DNA from: Comamonadaceae bacterium
GTDB taxonomy: Bacteria > Pseudomonadota > Gammaproteobacteria > Burkholderiales > Burkholderiaceae_C
Reading direction: 5' to 3'
DNA length: 35,080 nucleotides
Assembly (NCBI GenBank): GCA_027488985.1
Contig: JAIYAR010000020.1
Location: 1-35,080, forward strand
Shown: piece by piece, positions 35,041 through 35,080 of the stretch
Layout: every line of letters begins with the position of its first letter
Numbering within the stretch: the first letter of the stretch is position 1
Position numbers and translations under genes: made by a program
Notes under the pieces: model-generated
Database searches by the model: none
The model's input: the letters and a program-made list of their open reading frames with translations, nothing else
What the model was told of the DNA's origin: nothing

Positions 35041-35080
35041 TCAAGGCTTCGCTGATCGCAGCCAAGCAAGAAGAAGTTGA

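Overview
The window looks like a chromosomal stretch from a betaproteobacterium, most likely of the Comamonadaceae (Rhodoferax/Curvibacter/Acidovorax-like). This rests on flagellar and chemotaxis gene order, protein sequence style, a hairpin element after fliE of a kind I recall from that family, and an rRNA-type promoter at the right edge. No genus can be fixed without a search.

Layout: (1) 1-830, minus strand: the N-terminal TPR part of a gene that leaves the window, resembling TPR-plus-glycosyltransferase proteins. (2) 840-15173, minus strand: a single 14.3-kb ORF for a 4777-residue protein made almost entirely of about 100 copies of a ~46-residue RTX-like glycine/aspartate repeat. It ends in three canonical RTX nonapeptides and a C-terminal domain typical of type I secreted proteins. 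The TPR gene starts 9 bp after its stop, so the two probably form one transcript. (3) 15448-15765, minus: fliE, divergent from (4) 15938-26733, plus: fliF-G-H-I-J-K and, after a 110-bp gap, fliL-M-N-O-P-Q-R. Together these encode the MS ring, C ring, export ATPase complex, hook-length control and export gate. (5) 26737-28508, minus: a receiver-histidine kinase and a NarL/FixJ-type response regulator with a 4-bp ATGA overlap, convergent with fliR. (6) 28663-34932, plus: a chemotaxis operon comprising a small CheZ-like protein, cheY, cheA, cheW, cheR, cheD and cheB, with no receptor gene. (7) 34933-35080: a promoter region, probably of an rRNA operon starting just outside.

The fli and che genes form a coherent system. 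CheA/CheW signal through CheY to FliM/FliN/FliG, CheR/CheB/CheD adapt receptors encoded elsewhere, and the CheZ-like protein is a candidate CheY-P phosphatase. Many fli junctions overlap or nearly abut (fliG/H, H/I, J/K, M/N, O/P), indicating translational coupling. Base composition visibly falls from GC-rich (giant gene, fliF-fliJ) to about half GC in the che genes.

The least explained part is the giant repeat protein with its TPR/glycosyltransferase-like neighbour. It has no Sec signal and no recognisable N-terminal anchoring module, and repeats start almost at residue 1. It could be a secreted filament, S-layer-like or adhesive protein, possibly glycosylated; this is inference. No tRNA, CRISPR array, insertion sequence or attachment site was seen, and no gap between genes exceeds 300 bp.
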